Source: Brasilonema sp. UFV-L1
GTDB taxonomy: Bacteria; Cyanobacteriota; Cyanobacteriia; Cyanobacteriales; Nostocaceae
Length of the DNA: 48,727 nt
Direction: 5' to 3'
NCBI RefSeq assembly: GCF_012912105.1
Contig: NZ_QMEA01000068.1
Location: 1 to 48,727, forward strand
Shown: positions 28,520 through 38,477 of the stretch, piece after piece
Layout: each line of letters opens with the position of its first letter
How positions within the stretch are numbered: position 1 is the first letter of the stretch
The notes under the pieces: model-generated
The model's input: the letters and a program-made list of their open reading frames with translations, nothing else
What the model was told of the DNA's origin: nothing
Database searches by the model: none
Made by a program: the position numbers and the translations under genes

Positions 28520-28889
28520 CTATTAGATAAAAAGAGTTAATATTCAGCTTTCTACCTCCGATTATGTACTGTAAACTTCTGTTTTTATGGTAGACTTACC
28601 TCAGTGCTAAATTCTCACACACTTGCTGGAAATTAATCTGGACTAAAGCTAGACGTTATACGTAACGCCTACATAGTCTTTGGTAAAAGAATATAAATGA
28701 ACAACTGAAAAATGAAGTCAGTAAAGCCAAAGTGTAATGTTTGTGAAAATGTACAGAAGTTTTCACTGACGCAACAGTTGTTTCTGTTTTGGGCAAACTC
28801 AAGAACCAGCAAGTCAAGCGAGACAAAGGACTAATAAAAAAGACAAAAGCTAATATAATAAATTCGCTTTCTGTGATAGCTAACAAAGA
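28520..28889. other. 370-bp gap before the GT4 gene
   Basis: No gene or clear terminator is seen. The sequence is AT-rich and probably contains the promoter of the following glycosyltransferase gene. Confidence 0.45.
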
Positions 28890-30041
28890 ATGCGTATAGC
28901 CTGGATTGGAAAAAAAACACCCTTTTGTGGTAACGTCACTTACAGTAGAGAAATTACAAATGCCTTGCTAGACCGAGGACATCAAGTTAGCTTTCTCCAC
29001 TTTGCCCAAGAAGAATCAGACCTGGAGAACTGGCCCAATTGCCAAGAAGTCACTCTACCCTTCATTTACAAGTCCCAGGTTTACACAATTCCAACTTTCA
29101 AAGCGACCAGAGTTTTAACTCAATCGCTACGACGCATCAGACCTGATATCGTCCACGCTTCTCTGACTTTATCTCCCCTTGACTTTGTTTTACCAGAAAT
29201 TTGTGAGCAACTGAAATTGCCTTTAGTCGCGACTTTCCACACGCCGTTTGCTGGGAAGGGTGCAAAACTGGTATCCGGAACGCAACTTTTGGCTTATCAA
29301 CTCTACGCCCCCTTTTTGGGTAACTATGACCGCGTGATTGTGTTTTCTCAAATTCAACGAGAATTACTAGCTCGTATGGGTGTACCAGAACAAAATATCG
29401 CTGTCATTCCGAACGGTGTAGACGTTGAGAAATATTCTCCTGGTCATTCCGAAGTCAAAGAGGAATTTCAAGCCGAACGTTTGTTTGTCTACCAAGGTCG
29501 GATTGCTCCCGAGAAAAATGTTGAATCTCTCCTGCGTGCTTGGAAACAGGCACAGATGAGACCAGATAGCAAATTGATTATTGTTGGCAATGGTCCCTTA
29601 AAGCCTTCTTTAGAACCATTTTACAGTTTGGAGTACAACATTATTTGGTTGGGATTTGTTGCCGATGAACAACGGCGAATCGAAATTTTACGGGGGGCAG
29701 ATGTCTTTATTTTACCATCTATAGTAGAAGGATTGTCTTTATCTCTATTAGAAGCAATGGCTTGCGGGCTTGCTTGTATGGCAACAGATGTCGGCGCAGA
29801 TGGAGAAGTTCTGGAGAAAGGAGCTGGTGTTGTTCTGAACACAAAAACGACACGCTCTCAATTAAGGACCCTCTTGCCACTGTTCCAAGACCATCCTGAA
29901 TTAACAACTTTACTGGGACACAAAGCCAGAAAGCGAGTCTTAGAACAGTATACTTTAAGTGGTAATATTACTCGACTTGAAGAACTTTACACCCAAGTTT
30001 TGGAACAGCGACGACGTGTACCGCTCAGTTGGGGAGCTTGA
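28890..30041 (+). CDS. Family 4 glycosyltransferase
   Basis: The 383-residue GT-B protein has an N-terminal acceptor half (ITNALLDRGHQVSFLHF, IVHASLTLSPLD, FHTPFAGKG) and a C-terminal nucleotide-sugar half with VIPNGVDVEKYSPG, YQGRIAPEKNVESLL, IIVGNGPL and the catalytic EGLSLSLLEAMACG (EX7E type). It looks like the GT4 lipid or exopolysaccharide glycosyltransferases; donor and acceptor cannot be told. There is no membrane segment. The ATG start gives the usual MRIAWIGKK opening. It is monocistronic by spacing. Confidence 0.85.
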   Translation: MRIAWIGKKTPFCGNVTYSREITNALLDRGHQVSFLHFAQEESDLENWPNCQEVTLPFIYKSQVYTIPTFKATRVLTQSLRRIRPDIVHASLTLSPLDFVLPEICEQLKLPLVATFHTPFAGKGAKLVSGTQLLAYQLYAPFLGNYDRVIVFSQIQRELLARMGVPEQNIAVIPNGVDVEKYSPGHSEVKEEFQAERLFVYQGRIAPEKNVESLLRAWKQAQMRPDSKLIIVGNGPLKPSLEPFYSLEYNIIWLGFVADEQRRIEILRGADVFILPSIVEGLSLSLLEAMACGLACMATDVGADGEVLEKGAGVVLNTKTTRSQLRTLLPLFQDHPELTTLLGHKARKRVLEQYTLSGNITRLEELYTQVLEQRRRVPLSWGA

Positions 30042-30180
30042 ACTCCCACGCCTGTTAAACTATCGCAAGCGGACGTTGAACGAAAAGACGTGGGATTGTT
30101 GACTCATAGGGGATAAGTGACAGGATACAGGGAAAACCTGTAACCTATCACCTTGAAGCTTGTAGCAGATAGCAAATTGG

Positions 30181-31818
30181 TTAGAAATTATAACCAATAC
30201 CTAGCATCAGTCCGACATCAGTGTCATCTAGGAAAGCTGCGTTTACAGAACCCGTTAATGTAAATCTTCTACCTAAAGGCACATCTACACCGCCTGAGAG
30301 CAGGAAACCAACATCAGCATCATCGCTAGTTTCAATAGCGACACCAGCACCTATATAAGGGGCTATGTTAAACCCTTGTCCTGTTCCTCGTTGGGACAAG
30401 TCGAAGGAAATGGGAACTAAAACGATCGGATCATCCCCAATCACTGCTGAAGGTCGCACTGATATGTTTCGTGTCAATCCAATTTTACTAAAAGCTGCAA
30501 AGTTCCCTTCAGCGAGAGCTGAATCTCCCCCTAACCCTATGTTGCCACCAACCCCAATATAGCTGGAAACACCACGAGTGGCTCTACCTGGCGTAATACT
30601 ATCTCCACCATTCTGCTGTGGTGTTTTGAGACTTATATCAGATGGTATAAGAACTTGGTTAATCGCATGAATCACACCGTTGCTCGCTTCGATATTCGGC
30701 TGAATCACACTCGCATTGTTGACTGCAATTTGATTACTACCACCATTGACTTTAACATTTAAGGGTAAGCCCTCAACGGTTTTGAGATTACCAGCCGTAA
30801 GTTTATCAGCACTAAGAGCACCAGATACCACATGGTATCTCAAAATTTTAATCAGTACTTCTCTGTTTTCTGGCTGCTGTAATCGTTGTAAGGTGTCTTG
30901 AGGCAAAGCAGCAAATGCCTCATTGGTTGGAGCAAAAACAGTATATGGACCTGGTTGTTGTAAAATATCAGCAAGACCTGCTGTCTTCAATAAAGAAGTT
31001 AAAGTTGTAAAAGAATCACTAGAGGCAGCAAGAGATACGATATCTGTGTTGGTTGGAGTACTAGCAGTGGTTCCACCTACAATATAATTAGCCGCTGCGA
31101 CATTCTTAGGAAGAGGTGGCAGCTGTCCTAATCTAACTAAAGCTTGATATAAATGTGCTGCAGCTTCTGCACGAGTCAGAGGTACAAGAGGATTGAGCAC
31201 ATTTACATTTGGATAGTTAACCACAAGATTAGCTTGTGTTGCAGTTGCGACATTATTCACCGCATAGCTTGGGATAGCACTGGCATCTGTATAGTAGGTA
31301 CCAAGAGTATTAGTTGCATCACCGCTAGCAGTCAAACCCAAACCACTTGTCAAAGCGACGATCGCCTGCACCTTGGGAATTTGCTGATTTGGCAGAAACA
31401 AATTCTCTGGATATCCTGAGAGAAATCCGCTTTCATACGCTTGAGTAATTGCAGAAGCCGCCCAGAAGCCAGAAGGAACATCTTTAAATCCACCAGGACT
31501 TAACTGCCGAACTCTGTTTTGGTTGAAAGCTTTTTGAAGCATGGCTGCAAATTCAGCACGAGTCACAGGTTGATTCGGTCTGTAAGTACCATCAGGAAAG
31601 CCGGTAATTACGTTTCTTGCAGCTAAAGCTTGAATAAATGGTTGTGCCCAGTAATCTGCCCCAACATCAGGAAAGTTAGTCCCTGTAGTTGTCGTTGGTG
31701 GAGTCGTTACTTGAGATGAAACTGGAGCAGAAATTAATATGGGACTAACTGTAGCAGTTATCATTCCTAACGCTATCAATGTGGTACTTGCTATTGACAA
31801 GCGTTTAAAATTATGCAT
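30181..31818 (-). CDS. Outer-membrane protein with SLH, fasciclin and beta-barrel-like domains
   Basis: With ATG 31818 (GAGAGA lies just upstream) the protein of about 545 residues begins with a signal peptide (MHNFKRLSIASTTLIALGM). Three SLH-type repeats follow (about 48-230; first one FPDVGADYWAQPFIQAL with GFPDGTYRP). Next is a fasciclin (FAS1) domain (about 260-395; YTVFAPTNEAFAALP and LRYHVVSGAL, NGVIHAINQVLIP), then a C-terminal region of alternating strands ending in LMLGIGYNF, as in small outer-membrane barrels. SLH domains bind peptidoglycan-linked polymers, FAS1 mediates adhesion, and the terminal aromatic suggests BAM insertion. The combination implies a surface protein tying the outer membrane to the wall. 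Confidence 0.85.
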   Translation of the reverse strand: MHNFKRLSIASTTLIALGMITATVSPILISAPVSSQVTTPPTTTTGTNFPDVGADYWAQPFIQALAARNVITGFPDGTYRPNQPVTRAEFAAMLQKAFNQNRVRQLSPGGFKDVPSGFWAASAITQAYESGFLSGYPENLFLPNQQIPKVQAIVALTSGLGLTASGDATNTLGTYYTDASAIPSYAVNNVATATQANLVVNYPNVNVLNPLVPLTRAEAAAHLYQALVRLGQLPPLPKNVAAANYIVGGTTASTPTNTDIVSLAASSDSFTTLTSLLKTAGLADILQQPGPYTVFAPTNEAFAALPQDTLQRLQQPENREVLIKILRYHVVSGALSADKLTAGNLKTVEGLPLNVKVNGGSNQIAVNNASVIQPNIEASNGVIHAINQVLIPSDISLKTPQQNGGDSITPGRATRGVSSYIGVGGNIGLGGDSALAEGNFAAFSKIGLTRNISVRPSAVIGDDPIVLVPISFDLSQRGTGQGFNIAPYIGAGVAIETSDDADVGFLLSGGVDVPLGRRFTLTGSVNAAFLDDTDVGLMLGIGYNF

Positions 31819-32283
31819 AAGTCTCTCACTCCCACAAGAAAAAAAGTACAATCATATCGCAAGCGCGATTTCTAAATGAAGTCAATGGCGGTTAAACCAG
31901 ACTTTAAGACTTTAAGAGGCAATAAGATAGCCATTCTTTTTGAGAATAGTGTTCCCATAAACAAATACTTCATTAAGACAACTCATAGATAATACAAAGT
32001 GTTTTTAAACACTTACGCATCAATCCATAATCATCATCTACAGCGGTATTTAGATTGTTTCAAAAGTTAACAACAATGCAGCAATAGACTTTTCATTTTG
32101 AAAAAAGAATCACTAAAATGAATTCTTTATATAGCTTGGTATAGCTCTTCAAAAACCCACTTAGCATCTATCTCAGGCAAGGATTTAGTTAGTTATCTTT
32201 GATAACTCATTAAATCACCTGATAAATCTTCAAAAATCCCCCTTCTGGATGCTTAAGCTTCAATCTTATAGGAGATGTTTAAC
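31819..32283. other. 465-bp gap between two minus-strand genes
   Basis: The left end is the leader of the SLH-fasciclin gene. A perfect 8-bp inverted repeat (AAGTGTTT/AAACACTT with a TT centre, 31997-32014) may be a regulator site. No gene is seen. Confidence 0.45.
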
Positions 32284-33102
32284 TCAGCTTTGAGGCCATC
32301 CCAAACTCGTTGGTTGTTCATAAACCCGCTTTAGGGTATTCACATCTCTAGGAGAAATTGACGGCGAGTTGCGGACTTGAGAAAAGTATAAAGCGTCAGT
32401 TGGTAGCGGACTATGTCCCCATATTCCTAATGCATGACCGAGTTCGTGGCGAGTTGCAGCAAGCAGATATTGTCCTGTTTGGCTGGGACTCAACAGCATC
32501 GTGAAGCGGTGAGATAAAAGATTATTTTTGCTAACGTACAATTCGTAAGTCGTTTGAGCAGAACGCGCACGAGGTCTTTTACTATTAGGAGAAGTTTGCA
32601 GTGGTGGAGTTTTCCGCACAATAGTAATATCTGCCTCTTTTGGTTGTTGAGCGATCGCCAAAGGCAAATAAACACTCCACTCCTGAACTGCTTGTAAAAC
32701 AGTATTCACCCATTGTTCCGCCTGTTTACTATTGATAGCTTCCGGTCGTTCTACATAAACCCGAACGGGAAACTGCGACCACACTAAATAACCAACTTGG
32801 GTTGGATTCACTTGAGAAAAATAGTCACCACTGTTCGTGTTATCTTGCCATTTGGTGAGTGTTGGTGGTAAGGGATGAGGTTTGAGGGGAGATGAGGAAG
32901 AAGTCACAAAGATAGCGCTGGATTGGAAACTGGTCAAAATAATAAGCAGCCCTGTACCAATAGCTAATGCTAACGATACTATGAAGCGCTGTAAAACTAG
33001 AGTTCTTATGGTAGTTGTCCTAAAAATGCAATGACGGGTGCTATGTGTAAACTTGCCACTTATTTTATCTCCCCAATACTCGCTTCGCGAGAATTCACGC
33101 AT
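32284..33102 (-). CDS. Matrixin-like zinc metalloprotease
   Basis: The zinc motif HELGHALGIWGH (HExxHxxGxxH) near the C-terminus places this in the metzincin/matrixin-like group. Upstream come one membrane or signal-anchor segment (FIVSLALAIGTGLLIILTSF) and a Pro-rich linker, then a catalytic domain of about 180 residues starting near PVRVYVERPEAI. It is probably exported and acts in the periplasm. The start is uncertain: ATG 33102 is the last ATG before the membrane segment but lies inside a repeat, and an upstream ATG at 33234 would add 44 residues translated entirely from repeats. No ATG, GTG or TTG lies between 33102 and the membrane segment. Confidence 0.8.
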   Translation of the reverse strand: MREFSRSEYWGDKISGKFTHSTRHCIFRTTTIRTLVLQRFIVSLALAIGTGLLIILTSFQSSAIFVTSSSSPLKPHPLPPTLTKWQDNTNSGDYFSQVNPTQVGYLVWSQFPVRVYVERPEAINSKQAEQWVNTVLQAVQEWSVYLPLAIAQQPKEADITIVRKTPPLQTSPNSKRPRARSAQTTYELYVSKNNLLSHRFTMLLSPSQTGQYLLAATRHELGHALGIWGHSPLPTDALYFSQVRNSPSISPRDVNTLKRVYEQPTSLGWPQS

Positions 33103-33200
33103 CGCGTAGCGTTGCGAGTGAAGCGAAGCAATCTCAAAATTCAAAATTAAGAATTCTTTTTTTGAACGAGCGAATTTTGTTAGCGCAGCGTGCCGTAGGC
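33075..33200. repeat. Composite repeat at the 5' end of the matrixin-like gene
   Basis: Words such as CGCTTCGCGAGAATTC, GCATCGCGTAGCGTTGCG, AAATTCAAAATTAAG and GAATTTTG with AGCGCAGCGTGCCGTAGGC are arranged as partial palindromes typical of cyanobacterial interspersed repeats. The unit overlaps the only plausible ATG of the protease gene. Confidence 0.6.
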
Positions 33201-33243
33201 ATACTTTGAATTCCCCCGGAGAGGGTCTCCCCATCTCCCCATC

Positions 33244-33477
33244 TCATTTAGGGAGCCAACCAGCACTTAAAACGACAGTTAAACCCAAAAAAATGGCTGT
33301 CAGCGCCCAAGTCACTCGATTTAACGTGTTTTCTGCACTCTTTGTGCTACTGAACAATTGGGCTTGTCCACCAATGGCTCCTATGCCATCACCTTTGGGA
33401 CTATGCAGCAAAACTAAGATAATCAGACCAACTGCGGAAATTACCCAAATGAGTTCTACAACGTTAGTAATGGTCAT
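33244..33477 (-). CDS. secG: Preprotein translocase subunit SecG
   Basis: SecG is the small non-essential subunit of the SecYEG channel. The 77-residue protein has two hydrophobic segments (about 3-23 and 55-74) separated by the diagnostic LLHSPKGDGIGAIGG and a SSTKSAENTLNRVTW stretch. ATG at 33477 is the only sensible start. It follows gpmI at 135 bp on the same strand, an arrangement usual in cyanobacteria. Confidence 0.95.
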   Translation of the reverse strand: MTITNVVELIWVISAVGLIILVLLHSPKGDGIGAIGGQAQLFSSTKSAENTLNRVTWALTAIFLGLTVVLSAGWLPK

Positions 33478-33612
33478 AGTCGCTAATTATAGTTGATGAC
33501 GAGTTTGAAGACAGAACAATCTCAAATTATAAATTATATATTCTTAATAGTAAATTAAGAATGATGAATTGTCAGTTGTCCTTCTTTGTAAGATTCATCA
33601 TTCTTAACTTTT

Positions 33613-35211
33613 TCACAAACCCAGTTTTACAGGAGTGCGAGAAGGTTGCACTTCATACTCAGCGTTTTGCAAGAGCGATCGCCCTGTCATTTCCGATGGC
33701 TGAGGTACTTGTAAAATATCCAAAATCGTGGGTGCGATATCGGATAGCTTACCATCACTTCGCATGCTGACATCTGTTCCATGTCCTGGAATCTTGGCTT
33801 TTTCGCCTTCAACTAAAATCAGGGGAACTAAGTTGGTTGTATGTGCTGTCCAGGGGTTCCCATTACTATCGAGCATATACTCAGCGTTACCGTGGTCAGC
33901 TGTTATCATTGCTGTACCGCCAACTTTACCAATACTGGAGAGTAGGCGACCCAAACACTGGTCAACTGTTTCAACGGCTTTGACAGTTGCTTCGATGTTA
34001 CCTGTGTGTCCTACCATGTCTGGGTTAGCATAGTTAATGACAACAAGGGAGTATACGCGCTTTTCAATGGCTGCGATCGCCACGTCTGTGACAGCTTGTG
34101 CTGACATTGCTGGAGCGCTATCATAAGTCGCCACCATTGGAGAATTAATCAGTTCTCGGTCTTCCCCTGCAAAAGGTTCTTCCAAACCGCCATTGAAAAA
34201 GTAGGTGACGTGAGCGTATTTTTCTGTTTCTGCAGTGCGAAACTGCTTTAAACCATGCTTGGAAATAACTTCCCCAAGAATATTGCTCAAATTTTGAGGT
34301 TCAAAAGCAACCCCAACTGATAATTCTGGTTCGTACTGTGTAAAGGTTACAAACTCAAGCGGCGTGACTTGCTGTCTTTCAAAACCGTTAAATTCTGGCT
34401 TGACAAAAGCTTGAGTCAGTTGTCTTGCTCTGTCGGGGCGGAAGTTAAAAAATATGACTCCATCTCCTGATTCTACCGCTCCAGGTGCAATTCTCACGGG
34501 GATAACGAATTCGTCCGTCACACCTTCTGCATACGATGCTTGCAGGACTTCCACAGCTTTTCGACCATTTCCAGCCCCATCCTGCGTCATGACATCGTAA
34601 GCGCGTTTGACCCGATCCCAACGGCGATCGCGATCCATCGCGTAGTAGCGACCACTAATTGTGACTATGCGCCCCACTCCTATACGATCAATATAGTCCT
34701 GAAGAAGTCCTAATGCTTTGACACCTTCAGTTGGAGTGGTATCACGCCCATCAGTGATGGCGTGTATGCAAACTTGGGATATTCCCTGAATCTTCGCTAA
34801 GTCAAGTAGTCCGAATAGATGACTGATGTGCGAATGCACTCCGCCCTCAGAGGTTAGCCCGACTAAATGCAGCTTGCCATTTCGATTAAACACTTGTTGG
34901 CAAACTTTAACCAGTGCTGGATTTCTAAGAATGGAACCATCTTCTACTGCGTCTGAGATGCGTACCAATTCTTGGGGTACAACTCTACCAGCGCCTAGGT
35001 TCAAATGACCAACTTCCGAGTTGCCCATTTGACCTTCTGGTAACCCCACCGCTTTCCCTGATGTTCGGATAAGGGTGTGGGGATAAGCCGCCCATAAGCT
35101 ATCCATCACCGGAGTGTTAGCAATAGCAATAGCATTTCCATGACTCTCCTCGCAGTAGCCCCATCCGTCTAAAATGACTAGCACCACGGGAGCAACAGGT
35201 GCTTTGGTCAT
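33613..35211 (-). CDS. gpmI: 2,3-bisphosphoglycerate-independent phosphoglycerate mutase
   Basis: GpmI interconverts 3- and 2-phosphoglycerate using two Mn ions. The 532-residue length is normal. Motifs include VLVILDGWG (metal Asp15), GQMGNSEVGHLNLGAGR with catalytic Ser65, HAITDGRDTTP, ISGRYYAMDRD, FFNFRPDRARQ, NYANPDMVGHTG, and TADHGNAE near the C-terminus. ATG 35211 fits the family start (MTKAPVAPVVL), with AAGG about ten bases upstream; ATG 35250 would add 13 unlike residues. It sits between the ABC-F gene and secG on the same strand. Confidence 0.97.
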   Translation of the reverse strand: MTKAPVAPVVLVILDGWGYCEESHGNAIAIANTPVMDSLWAAYPHTLIRTSGKAVGLPEGQMGNSEVGHLNLGAGRVVPQELVRISDAVEDGSILRNPALVKVCQQVFNRNGKLHLVGLTSEGGVHSHISHLFGLLDLAKIQGISQVCIHAITDGRDTTPTEGVKALGLLQDYIDRIGVGRIVTISGRYYAMDRDRRWDRVKRAYDVMTQDGAGNGRKAVEVLQASYAEGVTDEFVIPVRIAPGAVESGDGVIFFNFRPDRARQLTQAFVKPEFNGFERQQVTPLEFVTFTQYEPELSVGVAFEPQNLSNILGEVISKHGLKQFRTAETEKYAHVTYFFNGGLEEPFAGEDRELINSPMVATYDSAPAMSAQAVTDVAIAAIEKRVYSLVVINYANPDMVGHTGNIEATVKAVETVDQCLGRLLSSIGKVGGTAMITADHGNAEYMLDSNGNPWTAHTTNLVPLILVEGEKAKIPGHGTDVSMRSDGKLSDIAPTILDILQVPQPSEMTGRSLLQNAEYEVQPSRTPVKLGL

Positions 35212-35396
35212 AGTAAAACTGCCTTTTACTTTTTGTAATACCCGAATCATAGCATTGCTAATTGCAGTCGCAAGTGAATTTTTGCTGATCGCCTACTTTT
35301 TTTGCATAACTGTTAGTTTTTAGACATTTCTTAAACTTTATTTATTTTTTGGGACTTCTTTTCAGAATACCGACCACCACTATCTACATCCGCCTA

Positions 35397-37091
35397 TTAT
35401 TTCTTTTTCGCGGCAGATTTGGCGACTTTTGCTGCTTTTTTTGCTGCTTTTTCGGCAGCAATCTCTGCTAATCTTGCTTGTTCTTTTTCCTCTGCTATTT
35501 TATCCAAGTAATAGTTGTAATCACCCAAATAAACGCGGAATTCTCCTTCACGGATTTCCACAATTTTGTTTGCTACCTTAGAAATGAAATAACGATCATG
35601 AGAAACAACAAGTACGGTGCCATCATAATTTTGGATGGCTCCTTCTAACATTTCTTTTGCCGGAATGTCTAAATGATTAGTCGGCTCATCCAGTATTAAT
35701 AAATTCACTGGTTGCAAGAGCATTTTTGCTAAGGCAAGACGTGCTTTTTCACCTCCGCTCAATGCTCCAACTTGTTTAAATACAGTATCACCACTGAATA
35801 AAAACCTTCCTAAAAGAGTGCGAACCTCTTCATTTTTCCAATCAGGAACTTCGTCATGGATAGTGTCCATAACAGTTTTTTTCAAATCCAAAGCTTCAGC
35901 TTGGTTTTGCTCAAAATATCCTGGTATGACATTGTGTTCGCCCAATTCTACTGAACCTTCTGTGGGTTTCTCAGCGCCCATAATGAGGCGTAACAAAGTG
36001 GATTTGCCTGCACCATTAGGAGCAATAAAGGCAATGCGATCGCCTCTTTCAATCAAAAGATTCGCACCCAGGAACAATATCTTATCATCATAAACGTGAG
36101 TTAATTCTTTAATTTGTACTACTTCACGTCCGCTACGGGGTGCAGTGGGAAAACGGAATTGTAGTGTTCTTAAACCATCTACAGGTGCTTCGATGCGTTC
36201 AATTTTGTCTAGTTGTTTTTCCCGGCTTTTTGCTTGGGTACTGCGAGTTGCGCTAGCGCGGAACCTATCAACAAAAGCTTGTTGTTTATCTAATTCTTTT
36301 TGCTGGCGTTCGTAAGCCGCAACTTGGGCTGATTGATTTTCAGCCTTTTGTTGCAAGTAGGCTGAGTAATTGCCAAGGTAGGTGCTGGAGACACCGCGTT
36401 CTGTTTCCACAATTTGCGTGCAGAGACGATCAAGGAACTCCCGGTCATGAGAGACTATCACCATTGGAGTATTGAGTCCCTTGAGATAATTTTCCAACCA
36501 CTCAATTGTTTCTAAGTCTAAGTGGTTTGTTGGCTCGTCTAATAGTAATAAGTCAGGTTCTTGCAAAAGAATTTTGCCCAAACCCATTCGCATTTGCCAA
36601 CCGCCACTAAAAGCACTGACAAGGCGATCGCCATCTTCTAGCCCAAACCCCATTTCTGGTAGAATTTTTCCAATACGTGTGTCTAAGATATAGCCATCTA
36701 AAGCTTCAAACTGCCGTTGTAAGCGATCCAACTTATCAATCAGTTTGTCCAGTTTTTCTGGAGTTGCGCTTTCCATTTCTCGCTGTACCTGTGCTAGAGA
36801 TAACTGCACAGCGTTAGCTTCCTTAAAAACTGTCCAAAATTCTTCTCTGACAGTACGAGTTGGTTCGACTTCAAATTCTTGATTCAGGTAAGCTATGTGT
36901 AAGCTGGCAGGACGAATGATTTCACCAGATGTGGGTTCAGTTTCTCCTGCTATAATTTTAAGCTGGGTAGATTTTCCGGCACCATTCACACCGACTAAAC
37001 CAATGCGATCGCCAGCTTTGACTTCCCAGTTGACATCCTTGAGAACTTCGCCTGTGGGATAAATTTTACTGATATGTTCAAGTCGCAGCAT
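35397..37091 (-). CDS. ABC-F family ATPase
   Basis: This 564-residue protein has two ABC domains and no membrane segment, as expected of ABC-F translation factors. Domain 1 has Walker A GVNGAGKST, signature FSGGW and Walker B LLLLDEPTNHLD; domain 2 has PNGAGKST, LSGGEKARLALAK and LLILDEPTNHLD. Between them is the charged helical P-site tRNA-interacting linker (about 240-320, RFRASATRSTQAKSREKQ). The C-terminal 30 residues are a Lys/Ala-rich tail. ATG 37091 with GGAGA a few bases upstream gives the family N-terminus MLRLEHISKIY; earlier codons are unlikely. Its target, probably the ribosome, is inferred. Confidence 0.92.
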   Translation of the reverse strand: MLRLEHISKIYPTGEVLKDVNWEVKAGDRIGLVGVNGAGKSTQLKIIAGETEPTSGEIIRPASLHIAYLNQEFEVEPTRTVREEFWTVFKEANAVQLSLAQVQREMESATPEKLDKLIDKLDRLQRQFEALDGYILDTRIGKILPEMGFGLEDGDRLVSAFSGGWQMRMGLGKILLQEPDLLLLDEPTNHLDLETIEWLENYLKGLNTPMVIVSHDREFLDRLCTQIVETERGVSSTYLGNYSAYLQQKAENQSAQVAAYERQQKELDKQQAFVDRFRASATRSTQAKSREKQLDKIERIEAPVDGLRTLQFRFPTAPRSGREVVQIKELTHVYDDKILFLGANLLIERGDRIAFIAPNGAGKSTLLRLIMGAEKPTEGSVELGEHNVIPGYFEQNQAEALDLKKTVMDTIHDEVPDWKNEEVRTLLGRFLFSGDTVFKQVGALSGGEKARLALAKMLLQPVNLLILDEPTNHLDIPAKEMLEGAIQNYDGTVLVVSHDRYFISKVANKIVEIREGEFRVYLGDYNYYLDKIAEEKEQARLAEIAAEKAAKKAAKVAKSAAKKK

Positions 37092-37382
37092 GAGGTGTCT
37101 CCAAGGTAGGGAATGGAATGAGAAGGCAGAAGTAATTGTATTGAGTCCAATCTTAACAAAATTTAACTCAAAATTCTTGCTCGTCAATTCCTCAAGAGAC
37201 ACACGTAACGTACTAGTTCCTGGGCGTGAGCAAGCATTGTTCTTTTTTTTGACGATATACAATAAATTTCACGCCCTTTCTCTCATGTTTTGCGCTACCC
37301 CTGCAAATTTAAGTACTTTTATAGTTGACTCGTACGATAATTCCTCACTTTTGATTGTCAAAACTTAAGGATAGTTAAAGCA

Positions 37383-38477
37383 ATGAGAGATGCTTTTGAT
37401 GATATTGAACGCTTCCAAACGTCATTGGATATCCTTCAGCAACAGACAAACTTCCCCGGCGCTACAGCCGCCTTTATACTTGCTGACGGACAATGCATCG
37501 AATTTGCGACTGGCTATGCTGACCAAGAAAATCAAATTGCAATGACATCCGATATACGAATGCTCTCAGGCAGTGTGGGTAAGACATTCACATCTGCTGT
37601 CGCACTTGGTTTGGTACAAGAGGGCAAGCTAAGCTTGGACATCCCGATTGCGAGATGGTTGGCACAAGAGGATTGGTTCAGCCGTCTTCCCAATGGGGAT
37701 AATATCTCACTCCGTATGCTCCTCAACCATAGCAGTGGTTTACCTAACCATAATCACAACAAGCGCTTCAACACCACACTGCGAGCAGCATTAAGCGCAG
37801 ATCCTCCCAATCCTGACTTTTACTTCTCACCCCGACAGTTATTAGAGTTCGTGTTAGATCAGGAACCTTTATTCCCTGTCGGTCAAGGCTTTGCTTACAG
37901 CAATACTGGTTATATTCTCGTTGGTATGCTGATTGAGCAGGTAAGCAACAAGACGTATTACGAGGAACTACAAAAACGTTTCCTCAATCCACTGTCTCTC
38001 AACCTTACAGAACCCGCTAATCACCGTGATCTTCCTAACCTATCACCGGGCTATCTCAGTCCAGATAACCTTCTAGGTTTACCAGAGAAAAACATGAGAA
38101 ATGGTGTATTAGTCTTTCACCCTGCCAATGAATGGACTGATGGTGGTCTGGTCACTAACCCAAAGGACATCGTTCAGTGGGCAAAATTGCTCTATGAGGG
38201 CAAAGCGATGGCGGGAGCTTATCTTGACAACCTGTTGACCGCAATCCCGCGCAACGCAGCCGAGAAGGTTGATTATGGACTTGGTGTCACTATCAGTGAG
38301 ACTGAGTTTGGGAAAGCTTATGGGCACTCCGGCTGGACTCCCGGCTACCAAACCATACTTAAGTATTTTCCTAAATACAAAGTTGCCATTGCTATGCAGG
38401 TTAATACCTCTAAAGACCTGAACATGACAACTTGCCTGCAATTTTTAGTCAGAGTTATCCTGAGAGCAAAAAATTAA
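37383..38477 (+). CDS. Class C beta-lactamase-like serine hydrolase
   Basis: The 364-residue protein has all three active-site motifs of the AmpC/DD-peptidase fold: Ser64-Val-Gly-Lys67, Tyr172-Ser-Asn174 and His315-Ser-Gly. There is no signal peptide, so unlike true beta-lactamases it is probably cytoplasmic or exported differently; an esterase or D-aminopeptidase role is more likely than antibiotic resistance. The length matches the family. The ATG start is preceded by AAAGGATAG-type sequence with weak Shine-Dalgarno character. It is divergent from the ABC-F gene. Confidence 0.87.
   Translation: MRDAFDDIERFQTSLDILQQQTNFPGATAAFILADGQCIEFATGYADQENQIAMTSDIRMLSGSVGKTFTSAVALGLVQEGKLSLDIPIARWLAQEDWFSRLPNGDNISLRMLLNHSSGLPNHNHNKRFNTTLRAALSADPPNPDFYFSPRQLLEFVLDQEPLFPVGQGFAYSNTGYILVGMLIEQVSNKTYYEELQKRFLNPLSLNLTEPANHRDLPNLSPGYLSPDNLLGLPEKNMRNGVLVFHPANEWTDGGLVTNPKDIVQWAKLLYEGKAMAGAYLDNLLTAIPRNAAEKVDYGLGVTISETEFGKAYGHSGWTPGYQTILKYFPKYKVAIAMQVNTSKDLNMTTCLQFLVRVILRAKN

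Noticed and set aside
37383-38477. Antibiotic-resistance beta-lactamase
   Set aside because: The three active-site motifs are shared with esterases and peptidases, and there is no signal peptide.
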